NCBI GenBank assembly: GCA_903934745.1
Contig: CAIZOZ010000449.1
Span: forward strand, 1 to 6,309
Direction: 5' to 3'
DNA: 6,309 bases
From: an uncultured cyanobacterium
Lineage (GTDB): Bacteria > Cyanobacteriota > Cyanobacteriia > PCC-6307 > Cyanobiaceae
The position numbers and the translations under genes were made by a program. Below the pieces are notes generated by a model. The model saw only the letters and a program-made list of their open reading frames with translations, was not told the origin of the DNA and searched no databases. This document shows, piece by piece, positions 1 to 6,266 of this stretch (position 1 is its first letter; every line of letters begins with the position of its first letter).

Positions 1-262
1 ACCTTCAATCCCCGGATAAGTCGGGAGCCTGGCTTTATCCCCAGCGGCCCAGAGCCGAACCCAGGACTCAGCCTTAGAGCCTGAGCTGCCGCAGCGATCT
101 CTCCCCCTCTGCCCGCCGCCTTCTTCCTCCTTTCCCTGTCTCTCTTTTCCCACCAACCCGGCTCTGTTTCAGATTCCCTGCGTCACACCCAGGACACGCT
201 CCACCTCCACCCTGCACCAGGGCGACTGCATCGAGCTGCCGGCTGGCGGCCAAGACGCTCAG
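1..262. other. Leader region without a canonical start codon
   Basis: I find no ATG, GTG or TTG on the + strand anywhere in these 262 bases. No leftward gene could be supported either: the - strand is open for a long way but its translation is Arg/Gly-rich and looks like antisense to coding DNA. A tract at 98-151 is about 50 of 54 pyrimidines. A short inverted repeat (GGATAA at 14-19, TTATCC at 35-40) is too weak to call. From about 197 onward the frame that ends at 418 shows G/C-rich third positions, so the right end of this stretch is probably already coding. No convincing -10/-35 promoter is visible. Confidence 0.5.
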
Positions 263-418
263 ATGTACCAGGTGATCGGCGTCGATGATCGCGGCGATCG
301 CTGCTGGTTGCGGGCCTGGCCCCTGGCCCGCCAGGGCTCGCCCGTGTTCGAGCTGTCCTTGCGACAAGTTCAGACGGCCGCCCACCGGCGCCCCCACAGC
401 GCCAGTTGCCGGTCTTGA
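263..418 (+). CDS. Small conserved-looking hypothetical protein, start uncertain
   Basis: The first canonical start (ATG at 263) gives 51 residues: a compact block MYQVIGVDDRGDRCWLRAWP followed by LARQGSPVFELSLRQV, then a basic tail rich in Arg, His and Ser. I do not recognise a named domain. The alternation of hydrophobic and polar residues suggests a small beta-rich fold, and I see no signal peptide or membrane segment. The same frame is open back to 20, just after a TAA at 17-19. The segment LHQGDCIELPAGG directly before the ATG reads like real protein with G/C-rich third positions. The true start may therefore be non-canonical, for example CTG at 212 (69 residues) or ATT at 173 (82 residues). 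AGGA at 191-194 is the nearest Shine-Dalgarno-like string, but it is badly placed for both. The gene ends 25 bases before the likely start of the binding protein and could share its transcript. It could also be a decayed gene that lost its start. Confidence 0.45.
   Translation: MYQVIGVDDRGDRCWLRAWPLARQGSPVFELSLRQVQTAAHRRPHSASCRS
294..301. repeat. HIP1 octamer
   Basis: Perfect palindrome GCGATCGC, the highly iterated palindrome of many cyanobacterial genomes. This copy lies in the small gene near the 5' end. Confidence 0.8.
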
Positions 419-443
419 ATGGGGTCGCCCTGAGCCGCTGGGA

Positions 444-2084
444 TTGCTTCGTATCGCCGGCCTGACTGATCTGCCAGGCCGCCTGAGCCAGCGATGCGGC
501 CCCCGGCTGGCCCTGCTGCTCACCAGCCTGCTGCTGCTCCCTGCCCTCAGTGGCTGCCAGCCGCAGCGGCCCGAGGGCGTGCTGATCGTGGCCACCAAGA
601 GCCGCCTCGATTCACTCGATCCCGCCGCCGCCTCGCGGATGGGGATCATGCAGGTGCTCAGTGCCCTCGGCGATCCCCTTTACGCCATCGCTCCAGATGG
701 CCGCATCGAGCCCCGGCTGGCCACCGCCCTGCCCCGGCTCAGCGCCGATGGCCGCCGCGCCCGCATCCCCCTGCGGCAGGGCGTGCTGTTCCACGACGGC
801 ACCCGCTTCGATGCCGAGGCCATGGCGTTCTCGCTGCGGCGGTTCATGGCGATCGGCACCCTCGGCTTTCAGCTCAGCGACCGGGTGCGGGCCGTGCGGG
901 TCACCGGATCCCATGAGCTGGAGCTGGAGCTGAAACAGCCCTTCAGCCCCCTGCCCCGGCTGCTGAGCGCCATCTTCCTGACGCCCGTTTCTCCCACCGC
1001 CTACCGCGCCTACCGCGACAAGCCCCTGGCGGATCGCTTCGTCGGCACCGGCCCCTACCAGCTCAGCTTCTTCAGCCCCCAGCAGCAGCGCCTCAGCCCC
1101 TGGCCGCGCTACTGGGGGTCCCGGCCCCGCAACGGCGGCCTCTCGCTGGTCACCCTCAGCAACTCCACCGCCCTGTTCGGTGCCCTGCGCAGCGGCGAGG
1201 TGGACCTGCTGCTCTCCAGTGGTCTGGAGATCGACCATCAGCGCGCCCTGCATCGCGACGCCCAGGCCGGCCGCCTGCGCGAAGCGATCGGTCCGGCCCT
1301 CGAAATCGGCTTTCTGTCGCTGCTCAGCGATCAGCCACCGCTCAGTTCCCTGCTGCTGCGCCAGGCGATCGCCCACAGCCTCGATCGCCGCACCCTCAGC
1401 GAGCGGGCCAGCCTCGGCATCAGAGTCCCCCTGCGCCAACTGGTGCCGCCGAGCATGCCCGGCTCCGCCGCTGATCTCTGGCCCGCCTACAACCCCCAGC
1501 GCGCCCGCCAGCTGTTCCGTCAGGCGGGCTACTGCCAGGGCAAACGCTTCAGCCTGCCGCTCACCTTCCGCTCCGATATCCCCACCGATCGCCTGCTGGC
1601 GCTCACCTGGCAGGCCCAGCTGCGCCGCGATCTGGGCGATTGCATCAGCCTCGAGCCGACCGGCATGGAATCCACCACCGCCTATGACCAACTCGGCAAA
1701 GGCGCCCTGGTGATGTTCTTCTACGACTGGAGCGCCGACTATCCCGACGCCGAGAACTTCCTGGTGCCCCTGCTGAGCTGTGAACAGTCCCGCGGCAACC
1801 GTTGCCTCAAGGGCAACAGCGCCCTGAGCGGCAGCTTCTGGAGCGCCCCCGGCCTCGACGCGCAGTTGCAGCAGAGCAGCCAGCTCACCGGGGCGCCGCG
1901 CCTCGCCCTGCTGCGGGCCATCCAGCGGCGCGCCGCCGCCGCCAACCCCTACCTGCCGGTGTGGCTCACGGCGCCGGTGGCCTGGGCCCGTCCCCAGCTC
2001 AGCACACCCCGCTTCGACGGCTCCGGCCGGGTGCTGCTCGCTGAACTGCAACGCCGTGGCGCCCGCAAGGAGGCCCGGCCATGA
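444..2084 (+). CDS. ABC transporter substrate-binding lipoprotein, family 5 (peptide/nickel type)
   Basis: This is the extracytoplasmic solute receptor of an ABC importer, probably for oligopeptides or dipeptides. It would be lipid-anchored on the outer face of the inner membrane and deliver its ligand to the permease encoded next. With a TTG start at 444 it has 546 residues, normal for SBP_bac_5 proteins. A hydrophobic stretch (about residues 22-36) ends in a lipobox, LSGC, with the lipidated Cys at about residue 38 (codon 555-557). Family landmarks follow in order: FHDGTRFDAEAM (about 116-127), VGTGPY (200-205), YNPQRARQLFRQAGY (349-363) and DWSADYPDAENF (428-439). The start is uncertain. 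The frame is open to an ATG at 285, but that would overlap the small gene ending at 418 and put about 50 unlikely residues before the signal peptide. A CTG at 483 would give a more compact signal peptide. No start has a good ribosome-binding site. The ligand cannot be read from sequence. Confidence 0.9.
   Translation: MLRIAGLTDLPGRLSQRCGPRLALLLTSLLLLPALSGCQPQRPEGVLIVATKSRLDSLDPAAASRMGIMQVLSALGDPLYAIAPDGRIEPRLATALPRLSADGRRARIPLRQGVLFHDGTRFDAEAMAFSLRRFMAIGTLGFQLSDRVRAVRVTGSHELELELKQPFSPLPRLLSAIFLTPVSPTAYRAYRDKPLADRFVGTGPYQLSFFSPQQQRLSPWPRYWGSRPRNGGLSLVTLSNSTALFGALRSGEVDLLLSSGLEIDHQRALHRDAQAGRLREAIGPALEIGFLSLLSDQPPLSSLLLRQAIAHSLDRRTLSERASLGIRVPLRQLVPPSMPGSAADLWPAYNPQRARQLFRQAGYCQGKRFSLPLTFRSDIPTDRLLALTWQAQLRRDLGDCISLEPTGMESTTAYDQLGKGALVMFFYDWSADYPDAENFLVPLLSCEQSRGNRCLKGNSALSGSFWSAPGLDAQLQQSSQLTGAPRLALLRAIQRRAAAANPYLPVWLTAPVAWARPQLSTPRFDGSGRVLLAELQRRGARKEARP
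1365..1372. repeat. HIP1 octamer
   Basis: Perfect GCGATCGC inside the substrate-binding protein gene, in codons for Ala-Ile-Ala. Confidence 0.8.
2067..2073 (+). promoter_or_regulatory. Ribosome-binding site of the permease gene
   Basis: AAGGAGG lies inside the last codons of the binding-protein gene, seven bases before the permease ATG at 2081. It is close to the full anti-Shine-Dalgarno complement. Together with the ATGA overlap of stop and start it fixes the permease start and suggests translational coupling of the two genes. Confidence 0.85.
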
Positions 2085-3100
2085 GCCGCCGCAGCCATCT
2101 GTTGCGCTATCTCGGAGCCCGGCTGGCCCTGGCGCCGCTGATGCTGGGGCTGATCGCCAGCCTGGTGTTCCTGCTGCTGCGGGTGGCACCGGGGGATCCG
2201 ATCGATGCCCTGCTCGGCCCCAAGGCGCCGGCCGCCGCCCGCGCTGCCCTGCGCCAGCAGCTCGGCCTCGATCAACCGCTGCTGAACCAGTACGGCCATT
2301 TCCTCAGCCAGCTGCTGCATGGTGATCTGGGCCTGTCCCAGAACAGCCAGGAGCCGGTGCTGGGCATCATCCGCGCCAGCCTGCCCGCCAGCCTCGAACT
2401 GGGGGTGGTGGCGCTGCTGCTGGCGGCGGTGCTGGGGCTGGCCGTGGGCTTCAGCGGCATCGCCCGGCCGGAGGGCAAGCTCGATCTGGCCGGCCGCCTG
2501 TTCGGCATCGGCACCTATGCCCTGCCGCCGTTCTGGGCGGCGATGGTGGTGCAGCTGGTGTTCGCCGTCTGGCTGGGCTGGCTGCCGGTGGGCGGCCGTT
2601 TTCCGCCCACGCTGCTGCCGCCGCAGGGCAGCGGCTTCTACCTGTTCGACAGCCTGCGCGCCGGCAATGGCCAGCAGTTCTGGGGGGCGGTGCGCCACCT
2701 GGTGTTGCCGGCGGCCACGCTCGGCGTGCTGCTCAGCGGCATCTTCACCAATGCCCTGCGGCTCAATCTGCGCCGCGCCCTCGGTTCGGACTACGTGGAG
2801 GCGGCCCGCAGCCGCGGCCTCAGCGAAACCCGGGTGGTGCTGCGCCATGCCCTGCCGAATGCGCTGTTGCCGGTGCTGACGATCACCGGCATCACCGTCG
2901 CCTCCCTGATCGGCGGCGCCCTGTTGATCGAGGTCACCTACTCCTGGCCCGGTATCGCCTACCGGCTGCAGGAGGCGATCGCCCAGCGCGACTACCCCCT
3001 GGTGCAGGGCATCGTCGTCGTCGTGGCCGGCCTGGTGGTGCTGGTCACGGTGGCGGTGGATCTGCTGGTGGCCGTGCTGGATCCACGCATCCGCTTCTAG
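2081..3100 (+). CDS. ABC transporter permease, DppB/OppB type
   Basis: This 339-residue inner-membrane protein is one of the two channel subunits of a peptide-type ABC importer. The length is usual for DppB. A first helix (about residues 12-34) is followed by the periplasmic motif RVAPGDP (34-40) and the segment LGLDQPLLNQY...GDLGLS (61-86), both typical of the DppB branch. Further helices lie at about 104-126, 141-165, 205-225, 263-285 and 305-331. The EAA loop that contacts the ATPase is intact (DYVEAARSRGLSETRVVLRHALPNALLP, key residues E240-A-A and G246), and the C-terminus ends in DPRIRF as in many relatives. The gene overlaps the binding-protein stop by ATGA and has a strong ribosome-binding site, so the two form an operon. 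No DppC-type permease or ATPase follows; the next gene runs in the opposite direction. The symbol dppB would fit by family, but the substrate is unproven. Confidence 0.93.
   Translation: MSRRSHLLRYLGARLALAPLMLGLIASLVFLLLRVAPGDPIDALLGPKAPAAARAALRQQLGLDQPLLNQYGHFLSQLLHGDLGLSQNSQEPVLGIIRASLPASLELGVVALLLAAVLGLAVGFSGIARPEGKLDLAGRLFGIGTYALPPFWAAMVVQLVFAVWLGWLPVGGRFPPTLLPPQGSGFYLFDSLRAGNGQQFWGAVRHLVLPAATLGVLLSGIFTNALRLNLRRALGSDYVEAARSRGLSETRVVLRHALPNALLPVLTITGITVASLIGGALLIEVTYSWPGIAYRLQEAIAQRDYPLVQGIVVVVAGLVVLVTVAVDLLVAVLDPRIRF
2975..2982. repeat. HIP1 octamer
   Basis: Perfect GCGATCGC inside the permease gene, again in Ala-Ile-Ala codons. Three copies in 6.3 kb are more than base composition alone would predict and support a cyanobacterial source. 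Confidence 0.8.
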
Positions 3101-3119
3101 GCGGCGGCGCCGGGCCTAG
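3097..3119. repeat. Inverted repeat spanning both convergent stop codons
   Basis: CTAGGC (3097-3102) and GCCTAG (3114-3119) form a 6-bp inverted repeat. The spacer includes the palindrome CGGCGCCG (3105-3112). The left arm contains the TAG stop of the permease and the right arm contains the TAG stop of the opposing hydrolase. It may act as a compact bidirectional terminator or simply reflect the 15-base gap. No T-run follows on either side, so the terminator role is only a possibility. Confidence 0.4.
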
Positions 3120-4729
3120 GGCGGCAACCGATCGCGCCACTGGCGGGCCGCGCTCTGGTCGAGCACATAGGCCGTCACCCCCTGCTGGCGGCGCACCTGG
3201 GAGGGCAGTGGCTGGGGCTGCTGCGGGCCTTGCGGCAGGCCTTGCGGCAGGCCTTGCAGGAAGTCGCTGCTGAGGCCCAGCAGCAGCCCCTGCACCAGCA
3301 GCGGATCCACCCCCACCAGCTCACTGCCGAGCCGGAACACCACCTCCTGCCGCTCCGCCATCCGCACCGGCGAAAAATGGCTGCCGCCTTCCACCAGCAC
3401 CAGCCGGCTGCGGCCAGCCGCGGCCGGCAGGAACTGGCTGAGCTGCTCCTCCAGCGGCGGGGTGACCAGATCAAGGCTGCCGCCCACCATCAGCGTCGGC
3501 ACCGGCAAGGCCGCCAGCGCCCCATGGGGCCAGAGCAGGCTGCCGAAGCTGTTGAACAGCACCATGCCCCGCAGATCGGCCGGACGGGGCAGGGCCTTAG
3601 GCAGGCCGATGCTGGCCAGCTGGCACTGCAACAGACGCGAAGGATTGCCGAGCGGCAGGCGCTTGATCGCCGTGCGGCAGCGGGCCTCCAGCCCGGGCTC
3701 CGGCTGCGCCCCTGCCGCCAGCAGGGCCGTCAGGCCGCCGAGGGAGTGACCCACCAGCACCACCCCATCACCCTGAACCGGCAGGCGCCCCTGGCGTTGG
3801 ACCGCCAGCACCGCCGCCACATCCCGCAGCCGCACCGCCAGGGTTTCGGCCCCCGGCGGTGGACTTTGGCCATCGAGCGCAGCCTTGAGGGCCTGGCCAT
3901 CACTGCCGGGATGCTGCAGCACCACCACCGACCAGCCGCGCTGGGCCAGGGCACTGGCCAGCCAGCCGAACTGATCGGCATTACTGCCCAGCCCGGGGAG
4001 CACCAGCAGCCAGGGCCGGCGGGCGGCATCAGCCGCCGCCGCGTTCGGGGCGGGCCAGACATCCAGGGGCAGCTGCTCCTGGCGATGATCCACCGCCAGG
4101 GTCAGGTGCAGCGGCTGGGGCGGCTGGCGCTCGCGGAAGGCCAGGGGCCGGCTCTCCCGGCGGGGCAGTACCAACTGCTGGAGATCGCGCAGCGCCAGGC
4201 GCTGGCGATTGAGCTGCTGACGCCATTGCTGGGCCAAGGCCAGCAGCCCATCGAGCTGGAGGCTGAGACTGGGCAGCGGCAGCGCCTGCAGCAGGCTCAG
4301 GGCCGTCACCTCACGCTGCTGGCGCAGCAGCTCCTGGAGGGTTTTCTGCAGCAGGGCCGTGGTGGGCTTGCCCTCCGGGGTGGTGAGCAGATCCCCGAGT
4401 TCGGCCAGCATCTGGCCCCCCGCCCAGCTGTCGAGCAACTGGCGACCGAAGGTGCGATCCCGCAGCAGGGGAGCCCGCAGCAGCCGCAGCAGATCAGTGC
4501 GGCTGTCAGCTTCGAGCAGCTCCAGCCAGACCGCCACATCGGCACCGGCGGAGCCGAAGCCGCGGGAAGCCAGGAACGGCGAACTCTGGGGATGGCGACT
4601 CCAGATCTCCAGCTGATCGAGGCGGATCGGAATCTCCAGGCCATCCAGGCGCAGCTTCAACAGCTCCGCCGCCAACGCCGGACGCCCCTGGGGCAGCACG
4701 GCTGCTGCGATCAGCAGACTGGCCAGCAT
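3116..4729 (-). CDS. Secreted alpha/beta hydrolase with DUF1400-like N-terminal region
   Basis: This is probably a periplasmic or exported esterase/lipase-like hydrolase with a Ser-His-Asp triad; the substrate is unknown. From the ATG at 4729 it has 537 residues. It opens with a signal-peptide-like hydrophobic segment ending in the Ala-rich site PALAAE (about 17-22). An N-terminal region with LRLDGLEIPI and LLRAPLLRDRTFGRQLLDSW resembles the cyanobacterial DUF1400 module. The hydrolase core has an oxyanion-type LPGLGSNADQF (about 244-254), the nucleophile elbow GHSLGG (Ser about 329), an acidic residue in GGSLDLVTPP (Asp about 420) and the catalytic His in GGSHFSP (about 451). A Pro/Gln-rich LPQG repeat follows at about 494-510. 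The start is debatable. A GTG at 4804 adds 25 Arg-rich residues, which would supply the positive n-region the shorter form lacks, but it would overlap the divergent MFS gene. Neither start has a clear ribosome-binding site. The gene converges on the permease gene with 15 bases between stops. Confidence 0.88.
   Translation of the reverse strand: MLASLLIAAAVLPQGRPALAAELLKLRLDGLEIPIRLDQLEIWSRHPQSSPFLASRGFGSAGADVAVWLELLEADSRTDLLRLLRAPLLRDRTFGRQLLDSWAGGQMLAELGDLLTTPEGKPTTALLQKTLQELLRQQREVTALSLLQALPLPSLSLQLDGLLALAQQWRQQLNRQRLALRDLQQLVLPRRESRPLAFRERQPPQPLHLTLAVDHRQEQLPLDVWPAPNAAAADAARRPWLLVLPGLGSNADQFGWLASALAQRGWSVVVLQHPGSDGQALKAALDGQSPPPGAETLAVRLRDVAAVLAVQRQGRLPVQGDGVVLVGHSLGGLTALLAAGAQPEPGLEARCRTAIKRLPLGNPSRLLQCQLASIGLPKALPRPADLRGMVLFNSFGSLLWPHGALAALPVPTLMVGGSLDLVTPPLEEQLSQFLPAAAGRSRLVLVEGGSHFSPVRMAERQEVVFRLGSELVGVDPLLVQGLLLGLSSDFLQGLPQGLPQGPQQPQPLPSQVRRQQGVTAYVLDQSAARQWRDRLPP
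3226..3258. repeat. 12-bp tandem repeat inside the hydrolase gene
   Basis: GGCCTTGCGGCA is repeated head to tail nearly three times (3226-3237, 3238-3249, then a 9-base partial copy at 3250-3258). On the hydrolase strand it encodes a run of Leu-Pro-Gln-Gly units near the C-terminus. The period is a multiple of three, so copy-number change would keep the frame. Confidence 0.85.
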
Positions 4730-4752
4730 GGCCCCGATCCGTGGGAGGCCCC

Positions 4753-4758
4753 GAGGAG
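4753..4758 (+). promoter_or_regulatory. Ribosome-binding site that sets the MFS start
   Basis: GAGGAG sits six bases before a GTG at 4765 in the MFS frame. This favours 4765 over the upstream in-frame GTG at 4741, which has no comparable site. On the opposite strand the site lies just upstream of the hydrolase ATG at 4729. Confidence 0.6.
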
Positions 4759-4764
4759 AGCGCG

Positions 4765-6213
4765 GTGACCGCTGGCGACAGATCGGGTGGCGAGGCAACA
4801 GCACGGTTAAGGGCCAGGGCTCAGACCTGGTGGCACCAGTTTCCCGTGCCGTTGCGCGATCTGGCCCGAATCCGGCTGATCGCGATGGTGGGAGCCGGTG
4901 GCGTGCTCTATCTCACACCGATGGTGTTTCACCAAGAGGCCTTCAGTGCCAGCAGTGTCACCACGGGCCTGGCCCTGGCGGCCCTGGCCGGCACCGGCGG
5001 GCGCCTGCTCAGCGGTGTATTGCTCGATCGGGGCCTGAGTTGCTCGTGGCCGGTGCTGCTGGCCTGCCTCAGTGCCCTGCTGGGGGACACGATCCTGTTC
5101 GGTGCCGAGGGCTTCGGTGGCTATGTGGGCGGCCAGCTGCTACTGGGCATCGCCATGGGGCTCTACTGGCCGGCGATCGAGCTGGCCGTCCCGCTCGGCT
5201 GCCCGCCGATCCCTTCGGCCCGGGGCTTTGCCCTGGTGCGCAGTGCCGATGCTCTCGGCGTCGTCAGTGGCGCCATGGTCGGTGCCCTGCTGGCCGCCCA
5301 GGGTCAGCTGCGGGGCATCTACCTGGTCGATATCGGCTGTCTGCTCATGGTGATCGTCCTGCTGTGGCGCCGGCCCCTGCCCCAGACCCAGCGCAAACGC
5401 CAGCTGGAAGGCTCCAGCCCCGTGGGCCGCTGGCTGCCGCCGTTGCTGCCGATCCTGGCCGTCACCGTGCTGGCCACCGCCTTGCCGGCCCTGATGCAGA
5501 GCGCCCTGCCGCTGGATCTGGTGCGGGGCAGCCTGCAGCGCAGCCCCCTGCCGCAAAGCCTGGGCGCCCTGACCATCGGCCTGCAGCTGGGGCTGTTGAT
5601 GGTGATTCAGTGGCCGGTGGGTCAGGCGCTGGCCAAGCGTCCGGTGGGGACCGGCCTCACGCTCAGCCTCGGCAGCTTCGCCGTTGGCTGCAGCCTGCTG
5701 GCCGCCTCCGCCTTCAGTGCCCACGGCATGGTGCTGATGCTGCTGGCCCAGCTGCCCCTGGCCCTGGGCGAAGCCGCCTTTCTGCCCACCGCCACCGAAG
5801 CCGTGGTGGAGCTCAGTCCCCGCCGCCATCAGGGATTGGCGATGGCCCTGTTTTCCCAGTGCTTCGCCATCAGCGCCTTCGCCGCGCCGCTGCTGGCGGG
5901 CCAGCTGCTGGATCAGCAGCGCCACGGCGTCGGCCTCTGGCTGGGCATGGCCGCCCTCTGTGTGGCCGGCCTGCCGCTGGTGGGCCAGGTGGAGCGCTTC
6001 CAGCGCCGCAATCTGCTGCAGGTGCTCAGCAGCGGCGGCGGCGATCTGGAGGGGGAGGGCGGCCGCGAGATCCTCTACCGCTTCGACACCAAGGGCAAGT
6101 CCGGCAGCGCCACCCCTACCAGCGACAACAGCGGCAGCAACAACACAGCCAGCGCCACGACGGCCAGCGACAGCAACGCCACCAGCTCCAGCCAGGATTC
6201 CGGCCAGACCTGA
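4765..6213 (+). CDS. Major facilitator superfamily transporter, substrate unknown
   Basis: This is an inner-membrane secondary transporter of 482 residues from the GTG at 4765, which has a GAGGAG ribosome-binding site. About 12 hydrophobic helices can be placed: near residues 37-55, 63-77, 94-112, 117-135, 162-179, 185-201, then after a basic central loop (RRPLPQTQRKR, about 202-212) 224-244, 267-284, 296-314, 322-337, 358-380 and 389-408. That 6+6 pattern with a charged middle loop is the MFS layout. A loop 2-3 signature is visible in degenerate form as GGRLLSGVLLDRG (about 78-90). The protein ends in a soluble tail; its last 38 residues are half Ser/Thr with Asn, Asp and Gly, which is unusual. 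The gene diverges from the hydrolase gene with only about 35 bases between starts, or overlaps it if the hydrolase begins at 4804. An in-frame GTG at 4741 is the other possible start. I cannot say whether it exports drugs or takes up nutrients. Confidence 0.88.
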   Translation: MTAGDRSGGEATARLRARAQTWWHQFPVPLRDLARIRLIAMVGAGGVLYLTPMVFHQEAFSASSVTTGLALAALAGTGGRLLSGVLLDRGLSCSWPVLLACLSALLGDTILFGAEGFGGYVGGQLLLGIAMGLYWPAIELAVPLGCPPIPSARGFALVRSADALGVVSGAMVGALLAAQGQLRGIYLVDIGCLLMVIVLLWRRPLPQTQRKRQLEGSSPVGRWLPPLLPILAVTVLATALPALMQSALPLDLVRGSLQRSPLPQSLGALTIGLQLGLLMVIQWPVGQALAKRPVGTGLTLSLGSFAVGCSLLAASAFSAHGMVLMLLAQLPLALGEAAFLPTATEAVVELSPRRHQGLAMALFSQCFAISAFAAPLLAGQLLDQQRHGVGLWLGMAALCVAGLPLVGQVERFQRRNLLQVLSSGGGDLEGEGGREILYRFDTKGKSGSATPTSDNSGSNNTASATTASDSNATSSSQDSGQT

Positions 6214-6266
6214 TCGGTGCCGGCAACCCCGATCCAGCGCACCGCAGACCCTGGGCCGGAATCCTG
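6193..6266. repeat. 13-bp perfect inverted repeat at the 3' end of the MFS gene
   Basis: CAGGATTCCGGCC (6193-6205) is exactly complementary to GGCCGGAATCCTG (6254-6266). The left arm lies in the last codons of the MFS gene and the loop of 48 bases holds the stop codon. The loop also holds a smaller 6-bp hairpin (GATCGG at 6212-6217 and CCGATC at 6229-6234). No T-run follows, so it is not a standard intrinsic terminator. It could still stop transcription or protect the 3' end of the mRNA. The remaining 43 bases to the window end contain no gene I can recognise. Confidence 0.6.

Noticed and set aside
1..80. Possible tRNA on the - strand (GGTTCGGCTC looks like a T-arm)
   Set aside because: The T-loop lacks the conserved A after TTCG, and I could not pair an acceptor stem or find an anticodon arm.
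126..133. AAAGGAGG on the - strand as a ribosome-binding site for a leftward gene
   Set aside because: No ATG, GTG or TTG lies at a suitable distance downstream on that strand; it is part of the purine-rich complement of the pyrimidine tract.
285..443. N-terminal extension of the binding protein from the ATG at 285
   Set aside because: It overlaps the small gene ending at 418 in another frame, reads as Pro/Arg/Cys-rich sequence unlike the family, and would place about 90 residues before the lipobox Cys.
612..2189. Long open frame on the - strand opposite the binding protein
   Set aside because: Composition is Gly/Ala/Gln/Glu-rich with no domain pattern; it is the usual antisense shadow of a high-GC gene whose sense strand has clear family motifs.
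3230..4768. Long open frame on the + strand opposite the hydrolase
   Set aside because: The product is Gln/His/Arg-rich without structure, while the - strand encodes an intact hydrolase triad.
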